Shown piece after piece: positions 8,429 to 16,616 of a DNA stretch of 64,000 nt. The position numbers and the translations under genes were made by a program. Below the pieces are notes generated by a model that was not told the DNA's origin, made no database searches, and saw only the letters and a list, made by a program, of their open reading frames with translations. Source of the stretch: Paraburkholderia sp. (GTDB lineage: Bacteria > Pseudomonadota > Gammaproteobacteria > Burkholderiales > Burkholderiaceae); contig NZ_SCRP01000035.1 of the NCBI RefSeq assembly GCF_004298475.1, positions 53,318-117,317 on the forward strand, in the 5' to 3' direction. How positions within the stretch are numbered: the first letter of the stretch is position 1; each line of letters opens with the position of its first letter.

Positions 8429-8918
8429 CGGTACTGGGATACGGTCGCCACGGTGCTGTGGCGGTGTTAATACAGGCAGGGACCGGCATGCTGGCCGCGG
8501 CGTCGTTCGCCACGGGGGCATTTTCAACATTGGGATGCGAGCTTGAATCCAGCCTTGTTTCGGGGAGATTTTTTCGTCCACGAACGATGGGAAGGCGAAA
8601 AGCGCTCCACTTTGCCGGTGCTAACGAGTGGTTTGTGCTAACGCCTCGCCATGCAGGCTTAGCCACCGTCGTTGTTCAAGGTGGGCAGCATAGCACCTCG
8701 GTTCACATGCCGCGCAGAAATACGGCCGTGAGACGGAAAAGGATCGTAGCGGCGTGCTGCGCATGTCGTTTCGCTTGCCGTGGCGCGGGTCGTGCGGGTC
8801 GTATTACCGTGCTCGCAAGCTAACCGGGCGCGTGGAAAGGGGTAGCATGAGGAAGCCATCTAACGCCAGGTTCTTCCGTGCCTGAGCGTGAAACGTCTCC
8901 TTGACCAAGGGGCCTGCC
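8429..8918. other. Intergenic region, no gene seen
   Basis: 490 bases between divergent genes. I see no convincing ORF. A direct repeat GTGCTAACG occurs at 8618-8626 and 8635-8643. Promoters for both flanking genes must lie here, but no strong -35/-10 pair stands out. Confidence 0.6.
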
Positions 8919-9275
8919 ATGATCCTGTACCACACCTCTCCCGATTCGTCGGTCGTCGAAATATCCGTCGAAGGCAAGATCACTGACCACGAACTGCGCG
9001 AAGCCATCGAGCGCATGCGCGGCGATATTGAAGTGAACGGAAAGACCCGTGTCCTCGAACGCATTGAGCATTTCAGCGGTATCGAGCCGAAGGCGCTGTG
9101 GACCGATTTGACGCTCGGCGTTTCCGTCGCCCGCAAGGTCTCGCGTGCTGCCGTGGTGGCCGACGCGAGATGGATTCACGCCTCGATGCATCTGGCGCGG
9201 TTCTTTACAAAGGCTGAAATCAAGGCGTTCCACGTCAACGAACTGGATCAGGCGCGAGCCTGGATCAACGCCTGA
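8919..9275 (+). CDS. SpoIIAA-like (STAS/SEC14-fold) protein
   Basis: Protein of 118 residues matching the SpoIIAA-like family, small STAS/CRAL-TRIO-fold proteins of unknown role. Typical features are an N-terminal beta strand with VVEISVEGKITDHEL, a middle helix ending in LERIEHFSG, the AVVADARWIH strand, and a C-terminal FHVNELDQARAWI helix. The ATG at 8919 is preceded by AAGGGG; an in-frame ATG at 8901 lacks a clear ribosome-binding site. It appears monocistronic and soluble. Members of this family are often stress-associated, but nothing here identifies a partner. Confidence 0.8.
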   Translation: MILYHTSPDSSVVEISVEGKITDHELREAIERMRGDIEVNGKTRVLERIEHFSGIEPKALWTDLTLGVSVARKVSRAAVVADARWIHASMHLARFFTKAEIKAFHVNELDQARAWINA

Positions 9276-9325
9276 AGGTCGTTTCTGGATACCGGCGCTT
9301 CGTTCATCGACGCCAGCTACGCCAC

Positions 9326-9616
9326 TCACGCAAATGCAACCTCTGCAAGGAACGTTGCGAAGTAGTCGTCGTCCAGCCATCCGGAAACATGCTTCGATGC
9401 CTCGATGCGCTGGATTTCCTTCTGTCCTTTATCGGTCAGGATGGCAATCTGGTGGGGCGGAAGATACTTCGTACTGGGGGGAGGTTTCTGGTCGATGGTC
9501 TGGATCAGACCTTGCGAGCGAAGCGATGTGAATATTGCCGGCCGCTTGTGCCACGGTATTTGTCGATACAAAGCAAGTCGGAGAGCTTCAAGTACAGCGC
9601 CATTGCTGAATTCCAT
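9326..9616 (-). CDS. Small hypothetical protein, possible winged-helix fold
   Basis: Protein of 96 residues that I do not recognise. The ATG at 9616 has a good AAAGGA site five to six bases upstream, which favours it over a longer frame from 9706. Residues 5-40 (from NGAVLEALRLAL through FTSLRSQGLIQTI) read like two helices then a wing, followed by KYLPPHQIAILTDKGQKEI, resembling the end of winged-helix DNA-binding domains (ILTDKG is typical after a wing). Lower GC and more A/T-ending codons than its neighbours suggest a more recent acquisition. It is convergent with the SpoIIAA-like gene. Confidence 0.6.
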   Translation of the reverse strand: MEFSNGAVLEALRLALYRQIPWHKRPAIFTSLRSQGLIQTIDQKPPPSTKYLPPHQIAILTDKGQKEIQRIEASKHVSGWLDDDYFATFLAEVAFA

Positions 9617-9854
9617 GAGCGTCCTTTGGTGATCGGCTAAAACGTACGTCCTTCTGGCTCCGAACACCGACGCTAGCACATGAAACGGTTCTTTCCGATG
9701 ACACAAACAGGAAACCGTTCATGTCCGGCGAAAAGGACAAGCGAGGCGCGCCCTAACAGATGTCGGTTAGACGCTGCTACCCGACGTGGCCAGCGCAAAG
9801 TGCGGAAGGACCGTGCCGGGTTGCCGACCGCCCTGCATCCTTCGAAAACCCGCT

Positions 9855-9886
9855 AAAGCGGCCCTTGATTCAATGGCCGCTTTTTT
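9855..9886 (+). terminator. Orphan intrinsic terminator-like hairpin
   Basis: Stem AAAGCGGCC / GGCCGCTTT (9 bp), 11-base loop and a run of six T. It shares the 17-base string AAAGCGGCCCTTGATTC with the terminator at 6738. No plus-strand gene ends upstream within 500 bases, so it may end an unannotated transcript or be a duplicated relic. Confidence 0.6.
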
Positions 9887-9919
9887 GCGGGCGGCTTCCC
9901 CACGGCGCGCCTGTTTTTC

Positions 9920-9950
9920 CCAATATATGAGCACCACATTCACATATTGG
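9920..9950. promoter_or_regulatory. Inverted repeat, operator candidate for the sugar cluster
   Basis: CCAATATATG and CACATATTGG form an inverted repeat (7 bp perfect, 9 of 10 with one gap-free mismatch) separated by 11 bases, in the AT-richest part of the region, 280 bp before the IclR gene. It could be a regulator site or promoter region; no further support. Confidence 0.4.
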
Positions 9951-10230
9951 AGATCGCGAAAAAACCGTCCTACAATCCAGACCAACCCGCCGGGGGCTGT
10001 GTGGAGATCGCGCGCAGTCCGACGCAGCCGGGATGAAAACCGGCAAGCCGCTCGCCATACACACACAGGGCGCGACTTGCCGCACAAGATTCGGAGACAT
10101 GCCATGTTCCAGCCAGCCACGCACGCTGTGTCAATCGGGCCGTCCATGGGCGCTTTTACGCGCCGCCGCGCGGACTGACCGCGCTTCTCCCGATCCGCTC
10201 CCTTCACTTCGCTGATTCATCGCCAACGCC

Positions 10231-11181
10231 ATGACCAAAGCGATGTCCTCGACACTCGACGCGAGCCTGCCCGCGAACGCCGCACCGCCCGCAGCCCCCG
10301 AAACTTCGTCCGCCCAACCCGCCGCCGCAAAACCACGCGCGGGCGCCGACGAAATCGCGCTGCCCGGCACGCTGCTCGACGACCCGACGCAGCAGGCCGG
10401 CACGCAAACGCTCCTGCGCGGCCTCGCGATTCTCGAAGCCGCAGCGGCCGGCGTGCGCGATCTGCGCTCGTTTGGCGCGGTGCTCGGCACGACGCGCAGC
10501 ACGACGCACCGTCTCGTCTCCAGCCTCGTGCAGGCGCGCTACCTGCGCCAGGTGCACGGCGGCTACCTGCTGGGCCCGAAGCTGATCGAACTCGGCACCA
10601 TCGCGCTCGAACAGATGCCGCTCACGACGGTTGCGCGCGTGCACCTCGCGGCCCTCGCCGATGAAACGCTCGACACGATCCACCTCGGCGTGCGCGACGG
10701 CGACGACGTGCTCTACATCGACAAAATTCCCGGCCAGCGCGGACTGGAAATGCGCTCGCGCGTCGGCCATCGCATGCCGCTCGCGTCGACGGGCATCGGC
10801 AAGGCGATGATGCTCGATCTCTCGCCGCCGTCCTGGCGTGAACTCTTCGACGCGTCGCGCCGCGCGCTCGCGGGCGTGAGCTTTCGTCCCGATCACAACC
10901 TCGACGCCGACACGTTCATGAAACGCATGGCGAACTATGCGGCGGGCGGCTACACGTTCGATCTGGAGGAAAACGAAATTTCGATCCGCTGCGTGGCGGC
11001 GCCGGTGCGCGACGCATCGGGTGCGATTGTCGCCGCGCTCTCCGTGGCGAGCACGATTCCATACATGCCGCACGAGCGCATGGAGGAACTGATTTCGGTC
11101 GTGCAACGCACGGCGCGCGCGATTTCGCAGGAACTCGGCTGGCGCGCGCCGCAACCGGCTGCGCGCAGGATCCGCCGATGA
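10231..11181 (+). CDS. IclR family transcriptional regulator of the sugar cluster
   Basis: Regulator of 316 residues. The N-terminal winged helix lies at about residues 58-115 (LLRGLAILEA, then TRSTTHRLVSSLVQARYLR as recognition helix), followed by the IclR effector-binding domain with VLYIDKIPG, RVGHRMPLASTGIGKAM and the C-terminal segment around AAPVRDASG. A 55-residue Ala/Pro-rich extension before the DNA-binding domain is unusual for the family (about 250-260 residues). Its stop overlaps the dgoK start (ATGA), so it is co-transcribed with the genes it probably controls. The inducer is likely a sugar acid such as galactonate or a keto-deoxy intermediate; this is inference. Confidence 0.9.
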   Translation: MTKAMSSTLDASLPANAAPPAAPETSSAQPAAAKPRAGADEIALPGTLLDDPTQQAGTQTLLRGLAILEAAAAGVRDLRSFGAVLGTTRSTTHRLVSSLVQARYLRQVHGGYLLGPKLIELGTIALEQMPLTTVARVHLAALADETLDTIHLGVRDGDDVLYIDKIPGQRGLEMRSRVGHRMPLASTGIGKAMMLDLSPPSWRELFDASRRALAGVSFRPDHNLDADTFMKRMANYAAGGYTFDLEENEISIRCVAAPVRDASGAIVAALSVASTIPYMPHERMEELISVVQRTARAISQELGWRAPQPAARRIRR

Positions 11182-12242
11182 AGGCTCACCAGAAGGACCA
11201 ACCCGGCAAGCAAGGCGCGCAGGAAGCGGAGATCGCGGAAGCTGCTCGGCGCGCCGCACTGCTCGCGCTCGACTGGGGCACGACCTCGCTGCGCGCGTAT
11301 CTGCTCGACGCATCGGGTGACGTGCTCGCGACGCGCGTCTCGACTGCCGGAGTGATGAATTTGCCGGTGCCTGCGGAAGAAGGCGGCTTCGACGCCGCGT
11401 TCGACGAAGCGTGCGGCGTCTGGCTCGAACACGCGCCCACGCTGCCCGTGATCGCGGCGGGCATGGTGGGCAGCGCGCAGGGCTGGGTGCAGGCGCCTTA
11501 CGTCGAGACGCCGGCGAGCGTGGATGCGCTGGTGGCGGGCATCGTCCGCGTGAAAACGGCGCAGGGTGCGTCGCTTTGCGTCGTGCCCGGCGTGCTTGAG
11601 CCTGGTGCGCTGCCGAATGTCATGCGCGGCGAGGAAACGCAGGTGTTCGGTGCACTGCACGGCGCATTGCATGGGACACAGCACGGGACACTGCGCGGTA
11701 CCCGGCACGACACGCAGTCCGCGCTGATCGGCTTGCCCGGCACGCACGCGAAATGGGTGGTGGTGGAGGGCGGCCGTATCGCGCGCTTCTATACGTTCAT
11801 GACGGGCGAGATCTACGCGGCGCTCACGGCGCATACGATCCTCGGCCGCACGATGAAGCGGCCCGCCGAGCCGGATACGCACGCGTTCCTGCGCGGCGTG
11901 ACCGTGGCGCGCGAGCACGGTTGCGAGGGGTTGCTTGCGACGGCGTTCAGCGCGCGCACGCTCGGACTCACGGGGCAACTGGCCGCCGACGAGCAGCCCG
12001 ACTATCTCTCGGGCGTCGTGATCGGCCATGAACTCGCCGGACTCGAAGTGGCGCTCGCGCGCCGCGACGTGACGCTCGCGCAGTGCGCGCCGCAATTGAT
12101 CGGCTCCGATTCGCTTTGCGAGCGCTATCGGCTCGCGCTCGAACAGTTCGGCTGCATGCGAGCGCATCTCGTGCGTCACGCGACCGAGCGCGGGCTGTGG
12201 CACATCGCGATGCAGGCGGGCCTGGTCGGATCGCCGCGTTAG
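11178..12242 (+). CDS. dgoK: 2-dehydro-3-deoxygalactonokinase
   Basis: Kinase of 354 residues that phosphorylates 2-dehydro-3-deoxy-D-galactonate at C6, making the substrate of DgoA. The family N-terminal phosphate loop appears as LALDWGTTSLRAYLLD (about 29-44), and GLPGTHAKWVVVEGGRI and FMTGEIYAALTAHTIL are the other hallmark segments. The ATG overlaps the iclR stop. An odd feature is a tandem insertion at residues 158-177, five copies of a four-residue Gly-x-x-His/Arg unit encoded by degenerate 12-bp repeats, just before the conserved SALIGLPGTH segment. The protein is otherwise of normal composition. Confidence 0.92.
   Translation: MKAHQKDQPGKQGAQEAEIAEAARRAALLALDWGTTSLRAYLLDASGDVLATRVSTAGVMNLPVPAEEGGFDAAFDEACGVWLEHAPTLPVIAAGMVGSAQGWVQAPYVETPASVDALVAGIVRVKTAQGASLCVVPGVLEPGALPNVMRGEETQVFGALHGALHGTQHGTLRGTRHDTQSALIGLPGTHAKWVVVEGGRIARFYTFMTGEIYAALTAHTILGRTMKRPAEPDTHAFLRGVTVAREHGCEGLLATAFSARTLGLTGQLAADEQPDYLSGVVIGHELAGLEVALARRDVTLAQCAPQLIGSDSLCERYRLALEQFGCMRAHLVRHATERGLWHIAMQAGLVGSPR
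11649..11708 (+). repeat. Five degenerate 12-bp tandem repeats inside dgoK
   Basis: Five in-frame units begin at 11649, 11661, 11673, 11685 and 11697 and encode GALH, GALH, GTQH, GTLR and GTRH. The consensus begins GG, followed by a variable codon pair and a CAC/CAT/CGC codon. They lie between conserved kinase segments and so are probably a surface loop. Confidence 0.85.
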
Positions 12243-12328
12243 CCGAGTCAAGTACGCCCGGTACGCCGCATCAGTTGCATCCGCATCGAACGGAACCGGA
12301 AACGGAAAGCGAAATACAGGACCACGAC

Positions 12329-13027
12329 ATGGAAACCGAGTTGAACCTGCCCGCTCCCTACACGCCGCATGCGGGCTTCGTCGCGGCATTCGGCGCGTGC
12401 CGGATGATCGCGATCATGCGCGGCATCCAGCCCGCCGAAGCCGCCGATCATGGCCGTGCGCTCTACGAGGCGGGCTTCCGGATTATCGAAGTGCCGCTCA
12501 ATTCGCCCGATCCGCTCGACAGCATCGCGGCCCTGCGCGCGGCATTGCCCGGCGACGCGCTGATTGGCGCAGGCACGGTGCTCACGCCCGGGCGCGTGCG
12601 CGACGTGAAGGCTGCGGGCGGTCAACTGATCGTGATGCCGCACGCCGATGTCGAAGTCGTGCTGGCGGCGAAGCTGCAGGGTCTGGCGTGCGTGCCGGGC
12701 GTCGCCACGCCGACCGAGGCGTTTGCCGCCCTGAAGCACGGCGCGGACGCGCTCAAGATGTTCCCCGCCGAGCAGCTCGGCCCCGCGGTGACGAAGGCCT
12801 GGCGCGCGGTGATTCCGCATGCCGTGCCGCTGTTGCCGGTCGGCGGCGTGAAGCCCGACAACATGGGGCCGCAACTCGCGGCGGGTGCGAGCGGCTTCGG
12901 CCTCGGCTCCGCACTGTACCGGCCCGGCCAGGACGTGGCCGCGACACGCGCGAATGCGCAGGCGTTCATTGCGGGCTGGCAGGCCGAGCAGGCCGCGCAG
13001 GGTGCCGCTAAAGGAGCGCAGGCGTGA
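12329..13027 (+). CDS. dgoA: 2-dehydro-3-deoxy-6-phosphogalactonate aldolase
   Basis: Class I aldolase of 232 residues that splits KDPGal into pyruvate and glyceraldehyde 3-phosphate. The Schiff-base lysine is K143 in ALKMFPAE; the catalytic glutamate is E54 in IIEVPLNSP, and the AIMRG motif (R31) is the DgoA-type version of the substrate arginine segment. GVATPTEAFAALKHGAD also matches DgoA rather than Eda. The start at 12329 follows ACAGGA. It lies 86 bases after dgoK and its stop overlaps the GTG of the next gene. A paralogue of the same fold, eda, lies at 48.5 kb. Confidence 0.92.
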   Translation: METELNLPAPYTPHAGFVAAFGACRMIAIMRGIQPAEAADHGRALYEAGFRIIEVPLNSPDPLDSIAALRAALPGDALIGAGTVLTPGRVRDVKAAGGQLIVMPHADVEVVLAAKLQGLACVPGVATPTEAFAALKHGADALKMFPAEQLGPAVTKAWRAVIPHAVPLLPVGGVKPDNMGPQLAAGASGFGLGSALYRPGQDVAATRANAQAFIAGWQAEQAAQGAAKGAQA

Positions 13028-13806
13028 ACCGTCTCTCGGGCAAAGTCGCTTTCGTGACCGGCGCCGGGCGCGGCATCGGCGCGGCGATTGCGCACGCGTT
13101 CGCTGCCGAGGGCGCGGCGGTCGTGCTCGCCGAACTCGATGGCGAAACCGCGCGGGCGACCGCACGCGAAATCGCGCGGCAGCACGGCGACGCGGTGCAA
13201 GTGCTTGCGCACGAAACCGACGTGACGCAGCCCGACTCGGTGCGTGCGGCGGTGGACGCAGCCGAGCGCGCGTTCGGCCCGATCGACGTGCTCGTGAACA
13301 ACGCGGGCATCAACGTGTTCGCCGATCCGCTCACGATGACCGACGCCGACTGGCGCCGCTGCTTCGCCGTCGATCTCGACGGCGTCTGGAACGGTTGCCG
13401 CGCGGTGCTGCCGGGCATGGTCGCGCGCGGCGCGGGCAGCATCGTGAACATCGCCTCGACGCACGCATTCCAGATCATCCCGGGCTGCTTTCCGTATCCG
13501 GTTGCGAAGCACGGCGTGCTGGGCCTCACACGCGCGCTCGGCATCGAATACGCGCTGAAGAACGTGCGCGTGAATGCCATCGCGCCCGGCTACATCGAGA
13601 CGCAATTGACGCGCGACTGGTGGGACGCACAGCCCGACCCGCAGGCCGCGCGCAAGGAAACGCTCGCCCTTTCGCCGATGAAGCGCATCGGCCGCCCGGA
13701 GGAAGTGGCGATGACGGCGGTGTTCCTCGCGTCGGACGAGGCGCCTTTCATCAACGCGAGCTGTATCACCATCGACGGAGGGCGCACGGCGCTCTACCAC
13801 GATTGA
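13024..13806 (+). CDS. SDR family oxidoreductase, sugar cluster
   Basis: Classical short-chain dehydrogenase of 260 residues. Cofactor motif TGAGRGIG (12-19), NNAG (92-95), catalytic S145, Y158 and K162 (YPVAK) are all present, and an acidic residue at the end of the second strand (AELD) favours NAD over NADP. It begins at a GTG overlapping the dgoA stop (GTGA), so translation is coupled. Within this operon it probably oxidises a sugar or sugar-acid intermediate. A second SDR lies later in the same cluster, and the sequence alone does not assign which one acts on the free aldose. Confidence 0.85.
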   Translation: MNRLSGKVAFVTGAGRGIGAAIAHAFAAEGAAVVLAELDGETARATAREIARQHGDAVQVLAHETDVTQPDSVRAAVDAAERAFGPIDVLVNNAGINVFADPLTMTDADWRRCFAVDLDGVWNGCRAVLPGMVARGAGSIVNIASTHAFQIIPGCFPYPVAKHGVLGLTRALGIEYALKNVRVNAIAPGYIETQLTRDWWDAQPDPQAARKETLALSPMKRIGRPEEVAMTAVFLASDEAPFINASCITIDGGRTALYHD

Positions 13807-13927
13807 TCGAATGACGATCGACCGAATCCGCAGGAATCCGCCGAAGCGCTGGCCGCGCGCGACGGCGGGGAGAAGAAAAGAAGCGGCCGACCCTTCCCGT
13901 GAACGATAAAGACTGGAGACTGACATC

Positions 13928-14935
13928 ATGCAACGACGCATCTTTCTGACGCTGATGGCCACCGCGGTTGCCGTGGGCGCGGCGCTGGGCGCGGCCCCGC
14001 TCGCACAGGCGGCCGACCAGGTGAAGATCGGCTTTCTCGTGAAGCAGCCTGAAGAACCGTGGTTCCAGGACGAATGGAAATTCGCCGAAATGGCCGCGAA
14101 GGCAAAAGGCTTCACGCTGGTGAAGATCGGCGCGCCGTCGGGCGAGAAGGTCATGAGCGCAATCGACAACCTCGCCGCGCAAAAAGCCCAGGGCTTCATC
14201 ATCTGCACGCCTGACGTGAAGCTCGGGCCGGGCATCGTCGCCAAGGCGAAGGCCGACAAACTCAAGATGATGACCGTCGACGACCGCCTCGTCGACGGTT
14301 CGGGCAAGCCGATCGAGGCCGTGCCGCATATGGGCATCTCGGCCTACAACATCGGCAAGCAGGTGGGCGACGGCATCGTCGCCGAAATCAGGAAGCGCGG
14401 CTGGGACATGAAGGACGTCGGCGCAATCGACGTGACGTACGAGCAGTTGCCGACCGCGCACGACCGCACGAGCGGCGCGACCGACGTGCTCCTCGCCGCG
14501 GGCTTTCCGAAGGCGAACGTGATTGCCGCGCCCCAGGCGAAGACCGACACGGAAAACGCCTTCAACGCCGCGAACATCGCGCTCACGAAGAACCCGCAGT
14601 TCAAGCACTGGGTCGCATACGGCCTGAACGACGAAGCCGTGCTGGGCGCGGTGCGCGCAGCGGAAGGCCGCGGCTTCAAAACCGACAACATGATCGGCAT
14701 CGGCATCGGCGGCGCGGATTCGGCGCTCAACGAGTTCAAGAAGCCCCAGCCGACCGGCTTCTTCGGCACCGTGATCATCAGCCCGAAGCGTCACGGCGAA
14801 GAGACCTCGGATCTGATGTACGCGTGGATCACGCAAGGCAAGGCGCCGCCGAAGCTCACGCTCACGAGCGGCATGCTGGCCACGCGCGACAACGTGAACC
14901 AGGTGCGCGAGCAGATGGGTCTCGCGTCGAAGTAA
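13928..14935 (+). CDS. araF: Periplasmic L-arabinose-type sugar-binding protein
   Basis: Substrate-binding protein of 335 residues for an ABC importer. A Sec signal peptide with hydrophobic core (residues 6-24) ends at LAQA, with cleavage after about residue 28. The mature N-terminus, KIGFLVKQPEEPWFQDEW, is nearly identical to that of AraF, as are IICTPDVKLG and the later GLNDEAVLGAVRA. AraF-type proteins bind L-arabinose and often D-galactose, which fits the neighbouring galactonate genes. A strong stem-loop follows the stop, before the ATPase gene. Confidence 0.92.
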   Translation: MQRRIFLTLMATAVAVGAALGAAPLAQAADQVKIGFLVKQPEEPWFQDEWKFAEMAAKAKGFTLVKIGAPSGEKVMSAIDNLAAQKAQGFIICTPDVKLGPGIVAKAKADKLKMMTVDDRLVDGSGKPIEAVPHMGISAYNIGKQVGDGIVAEIRKRGWDMKDVGAIDVTYEQLPTAHDRTSGATDVLLAAGFPKANVIAAPQAKTDTENAFNAANIALTKNPQFKHWVAYGLNDEAVLGAVRAAEGRGFKTDNMIGIGIGGADSALNEFKKPQPTGFFGTVIISPKRHGEETSDLMYAWITQGKAPPKLTLTSGMLATRDNVNQVREQMGLASK

Positions 14936-15004
14936 TCGCCATGAACCGATGGCCGGAAAACAAGGCCTGAACGGCAAGTGCATTGAGCGTTTCCCGCTGC
15001 CCAT

Positions 15005-15036
15005 GACCGGTGCGCGTTTTATCTGTCGCACCGGTC
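15005..15036 (+). other. Intercistronic stem-loop after the binding-protein gene
   Basis: A 10-bp perfect stem (GACCGGTGCG / CGCACCGGTC) with a 12-base loop, 70 bases after the araF stop and 45 before araG. There is no T-run, so it is not a simple terminator. In binding-protein operons such hairpins commonly stabilise the first cistron mRNA. Confidence 0.7.
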
Positions 15037-15081
15037 GTGCATCACCAATAAAGCGGGCGTTTCGAACGAGAGGAAACCGAA

Positions 15082-16593
15082 GTGTCAGCGACACTGCGTT
15101 TTGAGAATATCGGCAAGGTGTTTCCGGGCGTGCGCGCACTCGACGGCGTGTCGCTCGACGTCAATCAAGGCCAGGTGCACGGCCTCGTGGGCGAGAACGG
15201 CGCGGGCAAGTCGACGCTGCTCAAGATTCTCGGCGGCGAATATCAGCCGGATTCCGGCCGCATCCTGATGGACGGCCAGGAAGTGCATTTCGCCCATTCC
15301 GCGGCGTCGATCGGCGCGGGCGTTGCCGTGATTCACCAGGAGCTGCAGTACGTGCCGGATCTCACCGTCGCGGAAAACCTGCTGCTCGGCGCGCTGCCCA
15401 ATGCGCTCGGCTGGGTGAAGCGGCGCGAGGCGCGCAAGTTCGTGGGCGAGCGCCTCGCCGCAATGGGCGTCGATCTCGATCCGGCCGCGAAGCTGCGCAA
15501 GCTCTCCATCGCGCAGCGCCAGATGGTGGAAATCTGCAAGGCGCTCTTGCGCAACGCACGCGTGATCGCACTCGACGAGCCCACGAGTTCGCTGTCGCAC
15601 CGCGAAACCGAGGTGCTGTTCAAGCTCGTGCGCGAGTTGCGCGCCGATCACCGCGCGCTCATCTACATCTCGCACCGCATGGACGAGATCTACGAGCTGT
15701 GCGACGCCTGCACGATCTTCCGCGATGGCCGCAAGGTGGCGTCGCACGAGACGCTCGAAGGCCTGAAGCGCGAGACGATCGTCGCGGAAATGGTCGGGCG
15801 CGAGATCAGCGACATCTACAACTACACGCCGCGCGAGCATGGCGGCGTGCGGCTCGCGGTGCGCGGCGTCGCCGGGCATCCGCTTGCCGGGCCCGCGAGC
15901 TTCGAAGTGAAGGCCGGGGAGATCGTCGGCTTTTTCGGGCTCGTCGGCGCCGGGCGCAGCGAACTGATGCAGCTTGTCTACGGCACGCACAGGCGCCGCG
16001 CGGGCGAAATCGTGCTCGACGGCAAGACCGTGCGCGTGAAGAGCGCCGCCGACGCGATCCGCCAGGGCATCGTGCTGTGCCCCGAAGACCGCAAGGAGCA
16101 GGGCATCGTTGCGCTCGCATCGGTCGCGGAGAACATCAACATCAGTTGCCGCCGCCACTTCCTGCGCGCGGGCATGTTCCTCGATCTCACGAAGGAAGCC
16201 GCGACGGCGGACCGCTTCATCAAGCTCCTGAAGATCAAGACGCCGAACCGCCGCCAGAAAATCCGCTTTCTTTCCGGCGGCAACCAGCAAAAGGTGATCC
16301 TGTCTCGCTGGCTCGCGGAGCCCGATCTGAAGGTCGTGATCCTCGACGAGCCGACGCGCGGCATCGACGTCGGCGCGAAGCACGAGATCTACAACGTGAT
16401 CTATCAGCTTGCCGCGCGCGGTTGCGCGATCGTGATGGTGTCGTCGGAGTTGCCCGAGGTGCTCGGCGTGTCGGATCGCATCGTCGTGATGCGCGAAGGC
16501 CGTATTTCGGGCGAGTTGCCGCGCAGCGCGGCGAGCGAACACGCAGTGCTCGATCTGGCGTTGCCGCAGCGCACGCAGGCACGTGCCGCATGA
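15082..16593 (+). CDS. araG: Sugar ABC transporter ATP-binding protein
   Basis: Duplicated ATPase of 503 residues, typical of AraG/MglA/RbsA proteins. The first half carries Walker [10 protein letters not shown] (37-45), a signature around [12 protein letters not shown] and Walker [11 protein letters not shown]. The second half has an altered Walker A region ([12 protein letters not shown], expected to be degenerate), [11 protein letters not shown] near 396 and [15 protein letters not shown]. Translation starts at a GTG at 15082, preceded by GAGAGGAAA. It energises import of the sugar bound by the upstream binding protein. Confidence 0.93.
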   Translation: MSATLRFENIGKVFPGVRALDGVSLDVNQGQVHGLVGENGAGKSTLLKILGGEYQPDSGRILMDGQEVHFAHSAASIGAGVAVIHQELQYVPDLTVAENLLLGALPNALGWVKRREARKFVGERLAAMGVDLDPAAKLRKLSIAQRQMVEICKALLRNARVIALDEPTSSLSHRETEVLFKLVRELRADHRALIYISHRMDEIYELCDACTIFRDGRKVASHETLEGLKRETIVAEMVGREISDIYNYTPREHGGVRLAVRGVAGHPLAGPASFEVKAGEIVGFFGLVGAGRSELMQLVYGTHRRRAGEIVLDGKTVRVKSAADAIRQGIVLCPEDRKEQGIVALASVAENINISCRRHFLRAGMFLDLTKEAATADRFIKLLKIKTPNRRQKIRFLSGGNQQKVILSRWLAEPDLKVVILDEPTRGIDVGAKHEIYNVIYQLAARGCAIVMVSSELPEVLGVSDRIVVMREGRISGELPRSAASEHAVLDLALPQRTQARAA

Positions 16594-16616
16594 ATGGACG
16601 GGGAGGAGTGACTGAA

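Larger units (their letters stand above)
9617..10230. other. Gene-poor intergenic region with hairpins
   Basis: 614 bases without a credible gene. Contents: an imperfect inverted repeat at 9678-9724 (ACATGAA-A-CGGTT against AACCG-TTCATGT) in the leader of the small hypothetical gene; a terminator-like hairpin at 9855-9886 with no gene before it on either strand; and an inverted repeat at 9920-9950 upstream of the IclR gene. Confidence 0.6.

Noticed and set aside
8458-8823. Open frame in the gap before the SpoIIAA-like gene
   Set aside because: No ribosome-binding site, unusual Cys/Arg-rich composition and no recognisable domain.
10033-10215. 60-codon open frame before the IclR gene
   Set aside because: No ribosome-binding site and random-looking composition; more likely leader sequence.
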